This document shows, one piece after another, positions 62,595 through 64,000 of a stretch of 64,000 nt of DNA. The notes below the pieces were generated by a model, which was not told the DNA's origin, made no database searches, and worked only from the letters and a program-made list of their open reading frames with translations. The position numbers were made by a program, and so were the translations under genes. Within the stretch, counting starts at the first letter, position 1; every line of letters starts with the position of its first letter. Source of the stretch: Bacillota bacterium (GTDB lineage: Bacteria > Bacillota > Clostridia > Acetivibrionales > DSM-1351); assembly GCA_023397905.1 (NCBI GenBank), contig JAEWSZ010000211.1:62001-126000 (forward strand). Reading direction: 5' to 3'.

Positions 62595-63030
62595 ACATAT
62601 CATATCCGCTTAAAGTTTTTTGAGTGACAGGTCTATTGCTCTTGCCGACGGAATTTCTGACCTCTCCGAGCTCAGCTTCTCTTTTTGCCAGTTCAACCTG
62701 CAATGAAGTATTTTTTACATTCAGCTTGTTATTCTCATCCTTCAACTGCAAATTTTCGCTTCTGAGTTTTTCGAGCTCTTCCTGCAGGGTATCCTTTTCG
62801 TTTTTGACAAGAACCTCGTTTTCACGGGTTTTAAAAAAATCGTCCGCCACGTTTATTGCCGTCAGCACCGCTGCCAGCGAAGTGCTCAGCCGGTTGTTGC
62901 GAATGAGTATCTCATTCATTTTTTTATCGATGTACAAGCCAACCTTCTGGATGTATTCATCGGACTCCACTCCCACAAGAGTGTAATCCTTGCCGGCTAT
63001 ACGGATAACGACCTTATTTTTAGAAGTCAA
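62593..63030 (-). CDS. zapA: cell division protein ZapA
   Basis: A 145-residue FtsZ-associated protein that promotes Z-ring bundling. The N-terminal domain (1-70) matches ZapA: NKVVIRIAGKDYTLVGVESDEYIQKVGLYIDKKMNEI and SLAAVLTAINVADDFFK. A coiled coil follows (about 70-125) with heptad-rich Glu/Lys/Leu. The start is TTG at 63030 with GGAG ten bases upstream and no ATG at a suitable distance. Confidence 0.93.
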   Translation of the reverse strand: MTSKNKVVIRIAGKDYTLVGVESDEYIQKVGLYIDKKMNEILIRNNRLSTSLAAVLTAINVADDFFKTRENEVLVKNEKDTLQEELEKLRSENLQLKDENNKLNVKNTSLQVELAKREAELGEVRNSVGKSNRPVTQKTLSGYDM

Positions 63031-63130
63031 GGCAAATCAGCTCCTTTATTACCGCCGAGGAATGACCTGTGCAAAGACATTCCTTTATTGCCTTAATTAT
63101 ACTATATTATACTATAATTCGGCAAATAAA

Positions 63131-63538
63131 TTATTTTTGCAGCCCCTTGACATATGTAGCAAAAGCCTTGTCCATACTTCCGATATGCTTTATAAGCCAG
63201 TCCAGAACCGTCTTATTTACCGTCGATACGAACAGTACGCTTGCGCCTTCTTCATCAAATTGCTTTTTCAGTGTCCCGAAGGTTTTCAAAAAGTTTTCAT
63301 GGACATTCCTGTGATTGCTTTTCTCCGGATAATTATATTTTATATGCATCTGCTGTTCGTCATTAAAATGTACCTTTGTATAATCCTCAAGAAAATCAAG
63401 AGTGTTTCCCACTTCCTCCTTGCCCTTTCCGTTTGAACAGGCTGTAAAAAGCTTGTCTATGGCGTCAAAAAGCTGCTTGTGCTGATCGTCGATTTCCTTT
63501 ATGCCTATGGCATAACTTTCTCTCCACTGAATTGCCAT
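63131..63538 (-). CDS. bacteriohemerythrin
   Basis: A 135-residue four-helix oxygen-binding protein with a di-iron site. The start at 63538 (MAIQWRESYAIGIKEID) has AGGAGGG six bases upstream. Iron ligands are visible: His in DDQHKQLF, His and Glu in KVHFNDEQ, two His in HRNVHENF, and His/Asp in LIKHIGSMD. In anaerobes such proteins bind or scavenge oxygen, or deliver it to other enzymes. Transcribed alone. Confidence 0.94.
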   Translation of the reverse strand: MAIQWRESYAIGIKEIDDQHKQLFDAIDKLFTACSNGKGKEEVGNTLDFLEDYTKVHFNDEQQMHIKYNYPEKSNHRNVHENFLKTFGTLKKQFDEEGASVLFVSTVNKTVLDWLIKHIGSMDKAFATYVKGLQK

Positions 63539-63612
63539 CGCTATCCCTCCTCGCAATATAGTTTATTATATTCCCATTATACTATACCGCAAACAGATAA
63601 AGCGTCAGAATC

Positions 63613-64000
63613 CTACTTTATTTTTATTAATTTTCCCGTTCTCGGATCAATCAATATTATCCAGTACCCGAAAGCGCCATATTTGGGTTTATAGCCTTCC
63701 AGCTGGGCCCAGCTTCCTATGTTTCCGAAGGGATTTTCATCTATGTTGTATATACCGGGAACACCGCATACAAGCCGCTCTCTGCCGGAATTCCTGTCAT
63801 TTCTGATTCCAAAGATTATGTACCTGTACTTGTACTGTGCCAGCATCACTTTGGGATTGAACAAAAGGTATGTTTTTACGTTATTTCTGAATAAGATATT
63901 GTTGAGATATCCGGGACTGTTTATTTTCCACCATTTAAACCGCCTGCTTTTCATTTTGAAGGGGCTGCAGGTCTCGAAGCTCTTATCCAGCTCCTCTCTT
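63613..64000 (-). CDS. conserved protein of unknown function (5' end outside window)
   Basis: The reading frame continues through the right window edge (EELDKSFETCSPFKMKSRRF...), so only the last 128 or so residues are seen. The sequence is rich in aromatic residues (RFKWWKINSPGYLNNILF; YKYRYIIFGIRNDRN; VCGVPGIYNIDENPFGNIGSWAQLEG; YGAFGYWIILIDPRTGKLIKIK). This pattern looks like a conserved C-terminal domain of uncharacterised clostridial proteins. No function or catalytic residues can be assigned. Confidence 0.7.
   Translation of the reverse strand, partial: REELDKSFETCSPFKMKSRRFKWWKINSPGYLNNILFRNNVKTYLLFNPKVMLAQYKYRYIIFGIRNDRNSGRERLVCGVPGIYNIDENPFGNIGSWAQLEGYKPKYGAFGYWIILIDPRTGKLIKIK

Overview
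The window looks like chromosome of a spore-forming, anaerobic Firmicute of the class Clostridia. The signs are an alpha/beta small acid-soluble spore protein, a YtxC-type sporulation protein, strong AGGAGG ribosome binding sites with several TTG and GTG starts, YesM/YesN regulator pairs, a hemerythrin, and an oxygen-sensitive 2-hydroxyacyl-CoA-dehydratase-type metalloenzyme with its activator ATPase. No rRNA, tRNA, CRISPR array, transposase or phage gene was seen.

Layout. 1-6.1 kb: the 5' part of pstS behind a row of Pho boxes, a KimA-type potassium transporter, and a sensor kinase with a response regulator that ends in TPR-like helices instead of a DNA-binding domain. 6.1-27.9 kb: an arabinoxylan/arabino-oligosaccharide locus built from two modules. 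Each module has a YesM/YesN two-component system, a CUT1-type importer (lipoprotein plus two permeases, no ATPase gene) and intracellular glycosidases (GH43; GH51 plus GH43 plus a CBM9-like protein). The first module also has a membrane-anchored binding protein facing its sensor kinase. Then follow a Gfo/Idh/MocA dehydrogenase; a Cd/Zn efflux ATPase with its CadC-like repressor, a consensus promoter and an ArsR-type operator; and a convergent operon of a DUF4418 membrane protein with a MacB/LolCDE-like ABC exporter behind a palindrome resembling DtxR-type operators.

35-52.5 kb is mostly core and sporulation-related: a P-loop/Asp23-domain protein with a hairpin in its leader, a chemoreceptor, YtxC, a DUF6873 protein, DUF378, SASP, an AI-2E-family membrane protein, YebC, YigZ, Nudix, HflX (apparently started at AUA), dUTPase, a U32 peptidase with an inserted 11-residue repeat, and a phosphoglycerate-mutase-like metalloenzyme.

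52.7-61.9 kb is the most interesting accessory region. It is a seven-gene operon under a TTGACA-N17-TATAAT promoter and divergent from a LacI-type regulator. It encodes a TauABC/SsuABC-like importer, a BadF/HgdC-type activator, two HgdA/HgdB-like subunits and a fumarate-reductase-like flavoprotein, with no CoA ligase or CoA transferase. This suggests uptake and low-potential reductive conversion of an unidentified small molecule. The right end holds the remnant of a PIN-type toxin-antitoxin pair, a 69-bp tandem repeat with internal hairpins, zapA, a hemerythrin and a partial protein of unknown function.
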